51,729 nucleotides of DNA from an uncultured Acidiphilium sp. (GCA_902495325.1 CABUWK010000013.1:1-51729); one strand, 5' to 3'. Positions 1 through 8,230 are shown, counted from the stretch's first letter. Notes: generated from the letters alone by a model not told the origin. Numbers and translations are program-made.

Positions 1-2
1 CA

Positions 3-182
3 AGCGAGTATTTACCGGAAGATGCGGAAAAGGCACGGCTAAGGCTTAACCAATCCGAATTTTTCCCGGCTACAGAGGAGAAAACGGACTCGGAAAGCAG
101 TTGTCTCCTCTTCGAAAAAGAAAAAGCGGTTATCCGAAAGAATGAAATAGTTGCAGGTTTGATTATGATATGTCTTTTCTGA
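3..182 (+). CDS. possible 3' end of an unidentified gene
   Basis: Reading frame 3 is open from the window edge to a TGA at 180-182 (about 59 residues, rich in Glu, Lys and Arg). No start codon lies inside, so this would be the C-terminal tail of a gene beginning outside the window. I recognise no family. The last codons run into an interspersed repeat, so the tail may have been altered by repeat insertion, or the frame may be open by chance. A bidirectional hairpin terminator follows at 333-362, which fits a gene ending here. Confidence 0.3.
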   Translation, partial: SEYLPEDAEKARLRLNQSEFFPATEEKTDSESSCLLFEKEKAVIRKNEIVAGLIMICLF

Positions 183-184
183 TT

Positions 185-255
185 GCAAAAGATATGCCTT
201 CAGATTCTTCATCAGCCGAGCAAGAGGCAGGATCAGGATGACAAGACATATTTGC
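185..255. repeat. interspersed repeat copy, reverse core orientation
   Basis: The core (AGATTCTTC ... ATCAGGATGAC) is flanked by roughly complementary arms, GCAAAAGATATGCCTT on the left and AAGACATATTTGC on the right. It belongs to the same family as the copies at 1.8-2.6 kb, 30.2-30.7 kb and 39.5 kb. Confidence 0.6.
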
Positions 256-332
256 CATAAATACCATTCGTGCCCATAAAATCCCCCCCCTATAAGCCGA
301 TAAACAAACCATTTCAACCAAAATACCAAAAC

Positions 333-362
333 AAAAAGCACGGAGCTGATACCGTGCTTTTT
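333..362. terminator. bidirectional rho-independent terminator
   Basis: Perfect 11-bp stem AAAAAGCACGG / CCGTGCTTTTT with an 8-base loop. A-rich and T-rich flanks would make it work on either strand. Confidence 0.7.
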
Positions 363-564
363 GTATCCCTTGGCTTTTCTTAAAAAGCCTACCCTTAATT
401 TGGCGAATTTTTATAGTCCCTCTTAACTTGGCATAATTTTACGACATCCCTTAATTTCGGCGACTTTTTTCAATGCAAGACCTTCGTCCACCTGCAATTT
501 GCAATTTCTGTTTTAATCGGGGAAAAGGTCTGTGTCTATTATTATTTTTAACGTCGGATAAGCG

Positions 565-1192
565 TTATCGGAAATATTCCATATCGAGACGAAAATCAAG
601 TACATTTTCCTGAAACGAAGCCGTTTTTAATTCACCAACCGTCTTCCCCGTATACCGGGAAGTATTCCACTTAGTTTTCATCCCCGTTAATGCCTCTTTA
701 AAACCGGAATCTTTATTATAACCGAATTTCTATTTAATCGTAATAATTAAATGAACAAAACGTTGATTCCAAATCGATGAGGAACCTGCGGCTTCAATGA
801 GCACATTATAAATTCCGCGATCACAAATTGTTTTCACTTCCTTAATCCACTTTTCCCCATCTCCGTATAAAATACTTCCATAAAAAAAGTTACCACCACT
901 ACCCCCCATTCGGTGAAAGCCAAACATCCTTCCATTCTGGATGGTCAGGTAAATTATATTTATCCACCCAAATTCGCATTTCTTCCCCCGTATAATCAAA
1001 GGTAGCAGACATCTCTTCGATATCCGGAGTGAAGACCCATTCGTTTCCGAAATTGTTGACAAGTTGTATTGTCACATTATATTTTTGGTGCTCGTCTGTT
1101 TTGTTGTCTGTCGTTCCGCACCCGCATAGCATGCTTGCAAACACAAGCACGAAGCACAGAGCGATTGCCGTAAGTGCCTTCTTAATTTTCAT
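565..1192 (-). pseudogene. decayed small lipoprotein gene
   Basis: The start is the ATG at 1190-1192 behind AGGAGG. The N-terminus is a lipoprotein signal peptide (MKIKKALTAIALCF..., lipobox region ending MLCGCG). The frame runs about 97 residues to a TAG just past a tract of six C's at 902-907 (six G's on the coding strand). Removing one G joins it without a gap to a second open segment (GSGGNFFYGSILYGDG...) reaching a TAG at 730-732. Beyond that TAG the same frame stays open to a TAA at 565-567. One frameshift plus one nonsense codon suggests a degraded gene; a length-variable G tract is the alternative. I do not recognise the family. Confidence 0.55.
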
Positions 1193-1245
1193 TTTTCCTC
1201 CTGGATTTATTTTCTTGGAAAACAAGTTTCCTTATCGCCGTGTCC

Positions 1246-1436
1246 GTTGAAATTCTGCGTCCGGAAACCCTTGCAAGAAAGATTTTCGCTTTAATTATAA
1301 CATTGAAACGTGACAAAATATAATTTTGTCGGCAACTGCCGTTGCCACGCGCTTTGTCTTCGCCAAACCGCCGTTCCCGTTGAAATATTGCGCTCGGAAA
1401 CCCTTGCAAGCAAGTTTCCTCGCTTATATTATACCA
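1246..1436. repeat. two direct copies of a ~57-bp AT-rich sequence
   Basis: The segments at about 1246-1302 and 1379-1436 share a core (GGAAACCCTTGCAAG) and similar flanks. Each carries a TATAAT on the minus strand. They lie directly upstream of the lipoprotein remnant and look like a duplicated promoter or leader. A small hairpin (GACAAAA / TTTTGTC, about 1312-1330) sits between them. Confidence 0.5.
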
Positions 1437-1771
1437 TAAACTTTTGAAAAAGTCTGTCACTTTTTTGGTTGCGTTTGGTTGCGTTTTGTAGCAAAACCGA
1501 TTTTTTGCTATTTTTCCTTAAAAATGCAAAAACACAAAATTATCACACAATTAAGTCTCGTGTGTGCATATTTTTGACGATAAGGCAGAATAATAACGCG
1601 ATAATCGACTTATAGGAGCATTTTCACAGAAGAAGAAATGTGAAAATACCCTTGATTTTGCCGATTTTTACCAAAAGCATTGCAACGCCGGAAGATTTTC
1701 CCCGTATCGACGGTCAAAACCGATTTTATATAGTCATATATTATATCATTTTGTCATTCTAACCCGACTTG
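1437..1771. other. AT-rich intergenic stretch, no gene seen
   Basis: No open frame with a ribosome site or recognisable product was found. The last ~30 bases (TATCATTTTGTCATTCT from about 1744) match one arm and core edge of the interspersed repeat family, so this may be a half copy. Confidence 0.5.
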
Positions 1772-1829
1772 CCTTTCTTGTCATTCTGACCCGACCTGCC
1801 TGACGGGCTCTGGAAGAATCCAAGAAAGG
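1772..1829. repeat. interspersed repeat copy, forward core
   Basis: Arms CCTTTCTTG / CAAGAAAGG are perfectly complementary. The core begins GTCATTCTGACC and ends GGAAGAATC. Confidence 0.7.
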
Positions 1830-1853
1830 TGAGGGGAAGAGAAATAAAAGAAT

Positions 1854-1912
1854 GCCATTCTCAGATCCTTCGCAAGCCGGGCAAGAGGTCGGCTCAGGAT
1901 GACGAGAATGGC
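1854..1912. repeat. interspersed repeat copy, reverse core
   Basis: Arms GCCATTCTC / GAGAATGGC are complementary. The core begins AGATCCTTCG and ends CTCAGGATGAC. The copy at 30205 has the same arms with the core inverted. Confidence 0.7.
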
Positions 1913-1953
1913 TTTTTGACGATCCTCTATCTTTTCTTTTGATTTTGATACGT

Positions 1954-2028
1954 AAAACCATATCATTTTGTCATCCTGACCCTACAGAAAAAGCACACCC
2001 GGGAAGGATCTCAAAATGATATGGTTTT
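1954..2028. repeat. interspersed repeat copy, forward core, 17-bp arms
   Basis: Arms AAAACCATATCATTTTG and CAAAATGATATGGTTTT pair perfectly over 17 bp around a core GTCATCCTGACC ... GGAAGGATCT. The copy at 30544 has a variant of the same arms. Confidence 0.75.
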
Positions 2029-2049
2029 GCAATTACGGGAATATGCCTT

Positions 2050-2195
2050 GAGACCCCCGGCGGGGGCGCCCCCTTTTGTCTGACTTCGTCAGCCACTTCT
2101 TTGCAGGACGCGCCCCTGTTTGCCTGCAAAGCCGACATCTTCCCCGCTATCGGGGAAGTTTACCCCGTCTCAACGGGGGAATCCACCTTCGCAGG
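2050..2195. repeat. cluster of short perfect hairpins
   Basis: Several hairpins stand side by side: GGGGGCGCCCCC, CTGACTTCGTCAG, CTTTGCAGG / CCTGCAAAG, CTTCCCCG / CGGGGAAG, and ACCCCGT / ACGGGGG. No gene lies here. Confidence 0.6.
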
Positions 2196-2237
2196 TAGGG
2201 CTACGGGGCAAGGCTCAGGATGAAAAGACATACTACC

Positions 2238-2295
2238 CCTTCCTCAGATTCTTCCCGGGTCCGTCAGGCTGGCTGGGTCAGAATGACGAGGAAGG
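2238..2295. repeat. interspersed repeat copy, reverse core
   Basis: Arms CCTTCCTC / GAGGAAGG around AGATTCTTCCCGGGTCCG ... GGTCAGAATGAC. It is the first member of a ~207-bp tandem duplication whose second member starts near 2443. Confidence 0.7.
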
Positions 2296-2442
2296 TTTTA
2301 CCCATATGCCGATATACGGGGCAAGGCTCGGGATGACAAAAAACAGAACCTTCATCAGCCGGGCAAGGAGCAGGATCAGAATGACAAGGCATATAAAAAG
2401 TAAGCCGCGCAAGGGGCAACGCTCAGGATGACAAGATATACC

Positions 2443-2502
2443 ACCTTTCCTCAGATTCTTCCCGGGTCTGTCAAGCGGGCTGGGTCAGAATGACGAGGAA
2501 GA
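2443..2502. repeat. interspersed repeat copy, reverse core
   Basis: Nearly identical to the copy at 2238 (AGATTCTTCCCGGGTCTG ... GGTCAGAATGAC, arms CTTTCCTC / GAGGAAGA). Sequence downstream of both copies also matches (GGCTCGGGATGACAAAAAAC), showing a tandem duplication of about 207 bp. Confidence 0.7.
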
Positions 2503-2655
2503 TTTTACCCATATACCGATATATGGCAAGGCTCGGGATGACAAAAAACAGATCCTTCATCAGCCGGGCAAGGTAGTCGGCTCAGGGTGACAGAACATAT
2601 TTCTATCCTTTTCAATACGTTTACAAACAAAGCAAGGGGCAAAGCCGAAAATAAT

Positions 2656-2697
2656 AAAAAAACCCCGCAGGAAAGCGAAAACGCTTTGCCTGCGGGG
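2656..2697 (-). terminator. rho-independent terminator of the GGGtGRT operon
   Basis: On the minus strand a GC-rich stem (CCCCGCAGG ... CCTGCGGGG, extended by AAAGCG / CGCTTT) is followed by seven T's. It lies about 95 bases downstream of the GGGtGRT stop codon. Confidence 0.85.
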
Positions 2698-2792
2698 CAA
2701 AAATCCCTATCGGAATTCACTTCGACGATACAACCCGAAAACCCTGCCGTAATTTACGACAAAGCTTGCGGGTTTTTAAAATCGATTTAAAA

Positions 2793-3794
2793 TTATTTGT
2801 TCATTGCCTTTTCGACGGCAACCGCAACCGCGACCGTCGCGCCGACCATGGGGTTGTTGCCCATACCGATGAGACCCATCATTTCCACGTGTGCGGGAAC
2901 GGACGAAGATCCGGCAAACTGCGCATCGGAGTGCATTCTGCCCATCGTGTCGGTCATGCCGTAGCTGGAAGGACCTGCCGCCATGTTATCCGGGTGAAGG
3001 GTTCTGCCCGTACCGCCGCCGGAAGCAACGGAGAAATATTTCTTGCCGTTTTCCACGCACCATTTCTTATAGGTGCCCGCAACGGGATGCTGGAATCTCG
3101 TGGGATTGGTGGAGTTACCGGTGATGGAAACGGAAACGTTTTCCAGTTTCATGATGGCAACGCCTTCCGGAACGTTATCCGCACCGTAGCATTTTACTTT
3201 TGCTCTCGGGCCGTCGGAATACGCCTTTTCGTAAACGACCGTAACCTTTTCGGTATAAGGATCGAACGTAGTTTCCACATAGGTGAAGCCGTTGATTCTC
3301 GAAATAATCATAGCGGCGTCTTTGCCGAGACCGTTCAGAATAACTCTCAACGGTTTCTGTCTCACGGTGTTCGCGTTCAGAGCGATCTTGATCGCGCCTT
3401 CCGCCGCCGCAAACGATTCATGCCCCGCAAGGAAGCAGAAACAATCGGTATCGTCGGAAAGAAGCATCGCGCCGAGGTTGCCGTGTCCGAGACCGACTTT
3501 TCTGTTTTCGGCAACGGAACCGGGAATGCAGAAAGACTGCAGCCCCACGCCGATCTTAGCCGCCGCGTCCGCTGCTTTCTTCGCGCCGCTCTTAATGGCG
3601 ATCGCCGCGCCTACCGTGTACGCCCAGACGGCGTTTTCGAAGCAGATAGGCTGCGTGCTTCTTACGATATCATCGCAATCGATCCCGTGGGAAAGGCAGA
3701 TCTCTTTACATTCTTCTACCGAAGAAATGCCGTATTCTTTCAAAGTTTTGTTGATTTTTTCGATTCTTCTTTCATATCCTTCGAATAATGACAT
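2793..3794 (-). CDS. GGGtGRT family protein
   Basis: A 333-residue protein with ATG start behind AAGGAGGTGCGTT. The family hallmark is visible near residues 255-262 as SGGGTGRT. The rest is Gly/Ala-rich and soluble, with GHGNLGAMLLSDDTDCF near 125 and the tail MGNNPMVGATVAVAVAVEKA. No signal peptide or membrane segment is seen. The family is conserved in anaerobes and its biochemical role is not established. It is regularly encoded beside a NifU/IscU-like scaffold, exactly as here: the scaffold gene lies 11 bases upstream and shares one promoter (4534-4562). An Fe-S-related role is inference from that pairing. Recognition of the family is firm; function is open. Confidence 0.9.
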   Translation of the reverse strand: MSLFEGYERRIEKINKTLKEYGISSVEECKEICLSHGIDCDDIVRSTQPICFENAVWAYTVGAAIAIKSGAKKAADAAAKIGVGLQSFCIPGSVAENRKVGLGHGNLGAMLLSDDTDCFCFLAGHESFAAAEGAIKIALNANTVRQKPLRVILNGLGKDAAMIISRINGFTYVETTFDPYTEKVTVVYEKAYSDGPRAKVKCYGADNVPEGVAIMKLENVSVSITGNSTNPTRFQHPVAGTYKKWCVENGKKYFSVASGGGTGRTLHPDNMAAGPSSYGMTDTMGRMHSDAQFAGSSSVPAHVEMMGLIGMGNNPMVGATVAVAVAVEKAMNK

Positions 3795-3805
3795 AACGCA
3801 CCTCC

Positions 3806-4498
3806 TTATTCCTTACGCGGATCAATATACTTGTAAGCGTTTTCGAATCTGCCGTAGTGCCCCATGGCTTTCTGATACGCTTCGTCGGGAGACATGCCTT
3901 TCTTGATGAAGTCGGTCATTTTGCCGAGGGAAACGAATTCGTAACCGATGACCTGCATATCTTCGTCGAGAGCCATTCTCGTAACATAGCCTTCCGCCAT
4001 TTCAAGGTATCTCGTGCCCTTCGATTTCGTGCCGTACATCGTGCCGACCTGCGAACGAAGCCCTTTGCCGAGGTCTTCGAGACCTGCGCCGACAACAAGC
4101 CCGTCATCCGAATAAGCGGACTGCGTTCTGCCGTAAACGATCTGAAGGAAAAGTTCTCTCATCGCGGTGTTGATCGCGTCGCACACAAGGTCGGTGTTCA
4201 AAGCTTCGAGAATGGTTTTGCCGGGAAGGATTTCCGAAGCCATAGCCGCGGAATGCGTCATACCGGAACAACCGATCGTTTCGATAAGAGCTTCTTCGAT
4301 CACGCCGTTTTTCACGTTAAGGCTGAGTTTGCAGGCACCCTGCTGAGGAGCACACCAGCCCACGCCGTGCGTGAAACCGCTGATATCCGTAATCTGTTTT
4401 GCTTCGATCCACTTGCCCTCTTCGGGAATGGGAGCGGGTCCGTGCTTAGGACCTTTCGCAATACAAACCATATTTTCTACTTCGTTTGAATATTGCAT
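3806..4498 (-). CDS. NifU/IscU-like iron-sulfur cluster assembly scaffold protein
   Basis: A 230-residue protein with ATG start behind GGAGG. The N-terminal half resembles the NifU/IscU scaffold domain: cysteines occur in GWCAPQQGACKL (about 47-58), IGCSGMTHSA (about 75-84) and DLVCDAI (about 103-109). These would hold a transient Fe-S cluster. The C-terminal part, to about 230, is longer than classical IscU (~130 residues), as in the variant paired with GGGtGRT proteins. First gene of a two-gene operon with its own sigma-A promoter. Cytoplasmic; no signal peptide. Confidence 0.88.
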   Translation of the reverse strand: MQYSNEVENMVCIAKGPKHGPAPIPEEGKWIEAKQITDISGFTHGVGWCAPQQGACKLSLNVKNGVIEEALIETIGCSGMTHSAAMASEILPGKTILEALNTDLVCDAINTAMRELFLQIVYGRTQSAYSDDGLVVGAGLEDLGKGLRSQVGTMYGTKSKGTRYLEMAEGYVTRMALDEDMQVIGYEFVSLGKMTDFIKKGMSPDEAYQKAMGHYGRFENAYKYIDPRKE

Positions 4499-4533
4499 GA
4501 TATATCCTCCGTTAATAAATAACTTACTTTTTC

Positions 4534-4562
4534 AGTATACCACAAAGAAAAAAGTTTTTCAA
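4534..4562 (-). promoter_or_regulatory. sigma-A promoter of the scaffold/GGGtGRT operon
   Basis: On the minus strand TTGAAA and TATACT are separated by 17 bp, about 36 bases upstream of the ATG at 4498. Confidence 0.75.
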
Positions 4563-4698
4563 TCGTTCGCCTGTAATTTTTCCGAAAAATCTTTTAAAGT
4601 TTTTTTATGTCCCGTTTTTCTCTCCGCCAGACCGGAGCCCGCGGACTTATCCGCCAGGTTTTTCCGGACCTCTGCCCGGGTATTTCCGGAAATCCCCG

Positions 4699-5082
4699 TC
4701 AATCATTCCGGATGATTTCAAATTCCACCCCGATATACACGACGCCCGCGTAAACGGTTTCCGGAAGATAAAAAACTTCGGACTGCGTATCGAAAGAAAG
4801 CCCGTTGCATCGCCATTCTTTCACGCGGTAACCTTCGTCCGGAACGGCAATAAATTTTAAACCGACGTTTGTCCCTTTCCCGTCTCTGAGCGAAAACGTC
4901 GGACCCTCGTACTTTGTATCGTTTTCCGGGGCGGAATCGCCCCACACCGCATACAGAGCACCGTTTCCGCCCGTAACCGTCAGATGATATTCGTGTCCGT
5001 ATTCCACACACGCGGGCAAAGCGAAAAACAGCGCAAAGCAGATCGGGATCACGATATTGAAAATCACGCTCTTTCTTTTCAT
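4699..5082 (-). CDS. small lipoprotein with InlB-like repeat
   Basis: A 127-residue protein with a lipoprotein signal peptide (lipobox LPAC at about 22-25). The body reads like one divergent InlB B-repeat: HLTVTGGNGALYAVWG, then KFIAVPDEGYRVKEWRCNG near 80-98. Extracellular and probably lipid-anchored. It overlaps the upstream gene by 4 bases (ATGA) and is the last gene of a three-gene operon. Function unknown. Confidence 0.7.
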   Translation of the reverse strand: MKRKSVIFNIVIPICFALFFALPACVEYGHEYHLTVTGGNGALYAVWGDSAPENDTKYEGPTFSLRDGKGTNVGLKFIAVPDEGYRVKEWRCNGLSFDTQSEVFYLPETVYAGVVYIGVEFEIIRND

Positions 5083-5489
5083 ATTGTCACGCCTCCTCTC
5101 TGCGCCTGAACGGGAACAAACGGGTTCTTCACCGTCTTCAGCACGAACGGTAAAGCCCCGAAGGCTTTGACCGCTCGTTTATAACGGCGTTTGTCGGTTG
5201 TTTTTAATTCCACATACAAAACGCCATATCCCCGCGTTTCCCCGTTTCCTTTATCGACCCAGCATTCATAGCGGATATTTTCCGCATATTCCGCCCCGAG
5301 GTCTTCGGGAGAAAATTCACGATTCAGAAACTCGTTTTTATAATCCGCATCGATATAGACGAACAGAGACCGGAAAGAATACTTCGGTCGGTTACGATAT
5401 CTTACGATTTCCCACGCACCGAACGCGCCGCCGATGATAACGACCATCACGATCGCCGTAATTATCAAATCTTTTAATTCCTTTTTCAT
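5079..5489 (-). CDS. membrane-anchored hypothetical protein
   Basis: A 136-residue protein with one N-terminal membrane segment (LIITAIVMVVIIGGAFGAW, about 8-26) and a charged extracytoplasmic domain. No family recognised. Its stop overlaps the start of the downstream lipoprotein gene, so translation is probably coupled. Confidence 0.65.
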   Translation of the reverse strand: MKKELKDLIITAIVMVVIIGGAFGAWEIVRYRNRPKYSFRSLFVYIDADYKNEFLNREFSPEDLGAEYAENIRYECWVDKGNGETRGYGVLYVELKTTDKRRYKRAVKAFGALPFVLKTVKNPFVPVQAQRGGVTI

Positions 5490-5492
5490 CCT

Positions 5493-5933
5493 CTATCTGC
5501 CCCTTTCGTTCCAGATCAGAATTCTTTGGGAACTTCCGTATCCGATCGTGACGCCGGCAACGGTTTCCGTCCGGTAAACCGCTGCAGCCAACACCGCTCT
5601 GTTTACAAAAGCGACGCTGTTTCCGTAAACGCCGAAACAGTAAATCTCCACATCCTCAAAACGATATCGAGACCTGTACGCCTGTTCGATTGCGGATTTC
5701 TTTTCATCGTCTAAACCCGTGTCTTCCCGGGTTTTCTTTTTTTGCACAATCGCTTTGACGTCCGATCTTGTAATCAACCCCTTATTATACGCTGCCTGCA
5801 AGCTGTAAAACGGAGCTTCTTCGATCACTTCCCCCGTATTGCCGACACGCAACCATATCGCAAACGCGCTCAGCAACATAACGCACGAAAGTACGATCGC
5901 CGTAACCGATACCGCCTTCAATGTTTTTTTCAT
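5493..5933 (-). CDS. membrane-anchored hypothetical protein
   Basis: 146 residues from the ATG at 5931-5933, chosen over the ATG at 5952-5954 because AAAGGAGA lies 9 bases before it while the upstream ATG overlaps that site. One N-terminal membrane segment (VTAIVLSCVMLLSAFAIWL) precedes an exported domain with SLQAAYNKGLITRSDV, a segment also common in small Clostridia surface proteins. No function assigned. First gene of the operon, behind the promoter at 5957-5984. Confidence 0.65.
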   Translation of the reverse strand: MKKTLKAVSVTAIVLSCVMLLSAFAIWLRVGNTGEVIEEAPFYSLQAAYNKGLITRSDVKAIVQKKKTREDTGLDDEKKSAIEQAYRSRYRFEDVEIYCFGVYGNSVAFVNRAVLAAAVYRTETVAGVTIGYGSSQRILIWNERGR

Positions 5934-5956
5934 GTCCCGTATTTCTCCTTTCATTT

Positions 5957-5984
5957 ATTTTAGCATACACGGTTGCCCTGTCAA
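5957..5984 (-). promoter_or_regulatory. sigma-A promoter of the three-gene envelope operon
   Basis: Minus strand TTGACA, 16-bp spacer, TAAAAT, immediately upstream of the first gene. Confidence 0.7.
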
Positions 5985-6181
5985 TATTTACTAAAAAATT
6001 TTCTCTCCTTTTTTGCTCACGCGTTTTACCGTCAGACGTTTCCTTTTTCAAACGGTTTGTTTCCGCATAAAATTTTCGATGCTTTTGCCCCGAAAGATCC
6101 GGAAACATACACGGCGTTCCCGCTTTCAAACCGTAAAAAGGAAGATTTTTTAGCGTAAAAACGGAATCCGCCGTTTTTCGA

Positions 6182-6210
6182 TTGCTTTTCTTTGCGTTTC
6201 ATGGTAAAAT
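6182..6210 (+). promoter_or_regulatory. sigma-A promoter of tyrS
   Basis: TTGCTT, 17-bp spacer, TAAAAT. It would give a leader of about 105 bases before tyrS. The leader can form a partial stem (GACAGC near 6236 with GCTGTC near 6273), but no T-box consensus is visible. Confidence 0.6.
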
Positions 6211-6321
6211 AACAGTATTCATCGGAAAGCGCGCCGACAGCCGGGAGAGATCTGAACCCCGTCAAGCCTTAAAGCTGTCTCTTTCGGATCGTGGCTTTCG
6301 CTTTTAAAAGGAATTGTATTG

Positions 6322-7527
6322 ATGAAAAGTGTATTTGACGTATTGACCGAACGTGGTTTTATCAAACAAACCATTTACGAAGACGACCTTCGTAAGCTCC
6401 TCGGAACCGAAAGCGTGCCTTTTTACGTAGGCTTTGATCCGACGGCGGACAGTCTGCATATCGGGCATTATATTCCCATTATGGCGATGGCATGGATGCA
6501 GAAATTCGGGCACAAACCGATCGCCCTGTTCGGCGGCGGCACCGGCATGATCGGCGACCCTTCCGGCAGAAGCGACATGCGGCAGATGATGACGAGGGAA
6601 ACCATCGATCATAATATAGATTGCTTCAAAAAACAGATGCAGCGTTTCATTTCCTTCGAAGGGGAAAACGGCGCGATCATCGCCAACAATGCGGACTGGC
6701 TGCTCGATCTGAATTACGTAAACTTTCTCCGCGATATCGGCGTTTATTTCTCCGTAAACGAAATGCTTACGGCAAAATGTTTCAAACAGCGCATGGAAAA
6801 AGGGCTCACCTTCTTCGAGTTCAATTACATGCTGATGCAGGGATACGATTTCCTCGTGTTAAACCGCAAATACGGATGTATGCTCGAACTCGGCGGCGAC
6901 GATCAGTGGTCGAATATGCTTGCCGGCGTGGATCTGATCCGCAGAAAAGAAAAGAAAAACGCCTTCTGCATGACCTGCACCCTGCTTTTAAACAGCGAAG
7001 GCAAAAAAATGGGCAAAACCCAGAAAGGCGCGCTGTGGCTTGACGAAAACAAGTGTTCCGTTTACGATTTCTATCAGTATTTCCGCAATGTGGAAGACGT
7101 AAAGGTTGCCGAGTGCATGAAACTTCTCACCTTTATGGATCTCGAAGAGATCGCGGAGCTTACCACCCATAACGACGAACGCATGAACGCCGCGAAAGAA
7201 CGCCTTGCTTTCGAGGTGACGAAACTCGTGCACGGCGAAGAAAAAGCCCTTCTCGCGCAGAAACAGGCGAGAGCCGCTTTCGGCGGCAACGAAGAAGACA
7301 TGCCCGTTTTCGAAGCGCACGGCATGACGAATCTTCTCGACATCATGATAGCGGCGAATATCTGCAAATCAAAAAGCGAAGCGAGACGGCTCGTGGACGC
7401 GGGCGGCGTTTCCGTCGGAAACGACAAAGCGACGGCAGACACCGTGAATTTATCCGCAGACGTTTTATCCGCGGGATCGTTCGTTCTGCACAAAGGCAAA
7501 AAAACGCACGTGAAGATCGTTCTTTAA
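6322..7527 (+). CDS. tyrS: tyrosyl-tRNA synthetase
   Basis: 401 residues, usual length for bacterial TyrRS. It charges tRNA-Tyr with tyrosine in the cytoplasm. Class I signatures are present: HIGHYIP near 46-52 and the KMSKS equivalent KKMGKTQ near 229-235. The tyrosine pocket is recognisable (FYVGFDPTADSLHIGH, YMLMQGYDF, ELGGDDQWSN). The C-terminus is an S4 RNA-binding domain (SKSEARRLVDAGGVSVG, about 346-362). The ATG at 6322 follows AAGGA; a TTG one codon upstream is less likely. A structured leader without a T-box precedes it. Confidence 0.96.
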   Translation: MKSVFDVLTERGFIKQTIYEDDLRKLLGTESVPFYVGFDPTADSLHIGHYIPIMAMAWMQKFGHKPIALFGGGTGMIGDPSGRSDMRQMMTRETIDHNIDCFKKQMQRFISFEGENGAIIANNADWLLDLNYVNFLRDIGVYFSVNEMLTAKCFKQRMEKGLTFFEFNYMLMQGYDFLVLNRKYGCMLELGGDDQWSNMLAGVDLIRRKEKKNAFCMTCTLLLNSEGKKMGKTQKGALWLDENKCSVYDFYQYFRNVEDVKVAECMKLLTFMDLEEIAELTTHNDERMNAAKERLAFEVTKLVHGEEKALLAQKQARAAFGGNEEDMPVFEAHGMTNLLDIMIAANICKSKSEARRLVDAGGVSVGNDKATADTVNLSADVLSAGSFVLHKGKKTHVKIVL

Positions 7528-7618
7528 TGCAAAATCAACCGTAACGGACAGAAAACAGGCGTTTTGCCCGATTTCCCGTTCTTTGCGATTCCCGTCTTCG
7601 ACGAAAGGAGGACAATCC

Positions 7619-8185
7619 TTGCCGAATTATACGCAGGAAGCCATTAAAAAGGCTTTCATCAGACTGCTGAACCAGAAACCCCTGAACAAGATCACGGTTA
7701 AAATGATCATCGGGGAATGCGGGATCAGCCGAAATACGTTTTACTATCATTTCAAAGACGTTCCGGAACTGCTCGAAGTGGTGATCAAAGAACTGCTCGA
7801 CACGCTGATCCGCGAAAATCAGACCCTCGACTCCATCGGGGGAACGATCGCCATGGCGTACCGTTACAGTCAGGTCAATAAAAAAGCGATCTATCATATT
7901 TACAATTCCGTCGACCGGGAATACTACGAGGATTTCATCCTGAAAATGTGCAACCACACGGCGGATACTTTCGTTGCCGAAATGACCAAACAGTACCCCC
8001 TGCCGGATAAGGAAAAACAGGGGTTCATACACTTTCTGCAATGCCAGCTGTTCGGGCTTTGCATTCTGTGGTCGAAAAGCGACATGACGGACGATATCGT
8101 GGAAGGTTATCACGAGATCATCGATCTTTTCTGCGGAATTTTAAAAGACATGTCCGAACAATGCGCCGCGCGCGGAGAAAAATAA
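7619..8185 (+). CDS. TetR/AcrR family transcriptional regulator
   Basis: 188 residues from a TTG start at 7619, placed by AAAGGAGG at 7602-7609. The N-terminal helix-turn-helix is clear (AIKKAFIRLLNQKPLNKITV, then GECGISRNTFYYHFKDVPEL), of the type in which FYYHF ends the recognition helix. The C-terminal helical ligand domain is variable and gives no ligand. It lies between tyrS and the dehydratase/activase genes. A perfect inverted repeat just after its stop (8203-8230) could be its operator (inference), which would make the activase operon its target. Confidence 0.88.
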   Translation: MPNYTQEAIKKAFIRLLNQKPLNKITVKMIIGECGISRNTFYYHFKDVPELLEVVIKELLDTLIRENQTLDSIGGTIAMAYRYSQVNKKAIYHIYNSVDREYYEDFILKMCNHTADTFVAEMTKQYPLPDKEKQGFIHFLQCQLFGLCILWSKSDMTDDIVEGYHEIIDLFCGILKDMSEQCAARGEK

Positions 8186-8202
8186 GCGGGAATGCATCCG
8201 GA

Positions 8203-8230
8203 TTAGGACAATTTTCCGCGTTTGTCCTAA
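8203..8230. promoter_or_regulatory. inverted repeat, possible TetR operator
   Basis: TTAGGACAA and TTGTCCTAA pair over 9 bp across a 10-base gap. It lies 28 bases upstream of the promoter at 8258-8286 and downstream of the tetR-type gene. Operator role is inferred from position and symmetry. Confidence 0.5.

Noticed and set aside
39..341. Long minus-strand open frame at the left edge
   Set aside because: It runs through the repeat copy and the terminator, has no ribosome site and gives a hydrophobic, unrecognisable translation.
2766..3788. Long plus-strand open frame opposite the GGGtGRT gene
   Set aside because: It is the antisense shadow of a clearly recognised gene; the same applies to the long opposite-strand frames in 8-12 kb, 27-30 kb, 32-38 kb and 47-50 kb.
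6182..6321. T-box riboswitch upstream of tyrS
   Set aside because: The conserved T-box sequence and a specifier/terminator arrangement could not be found.
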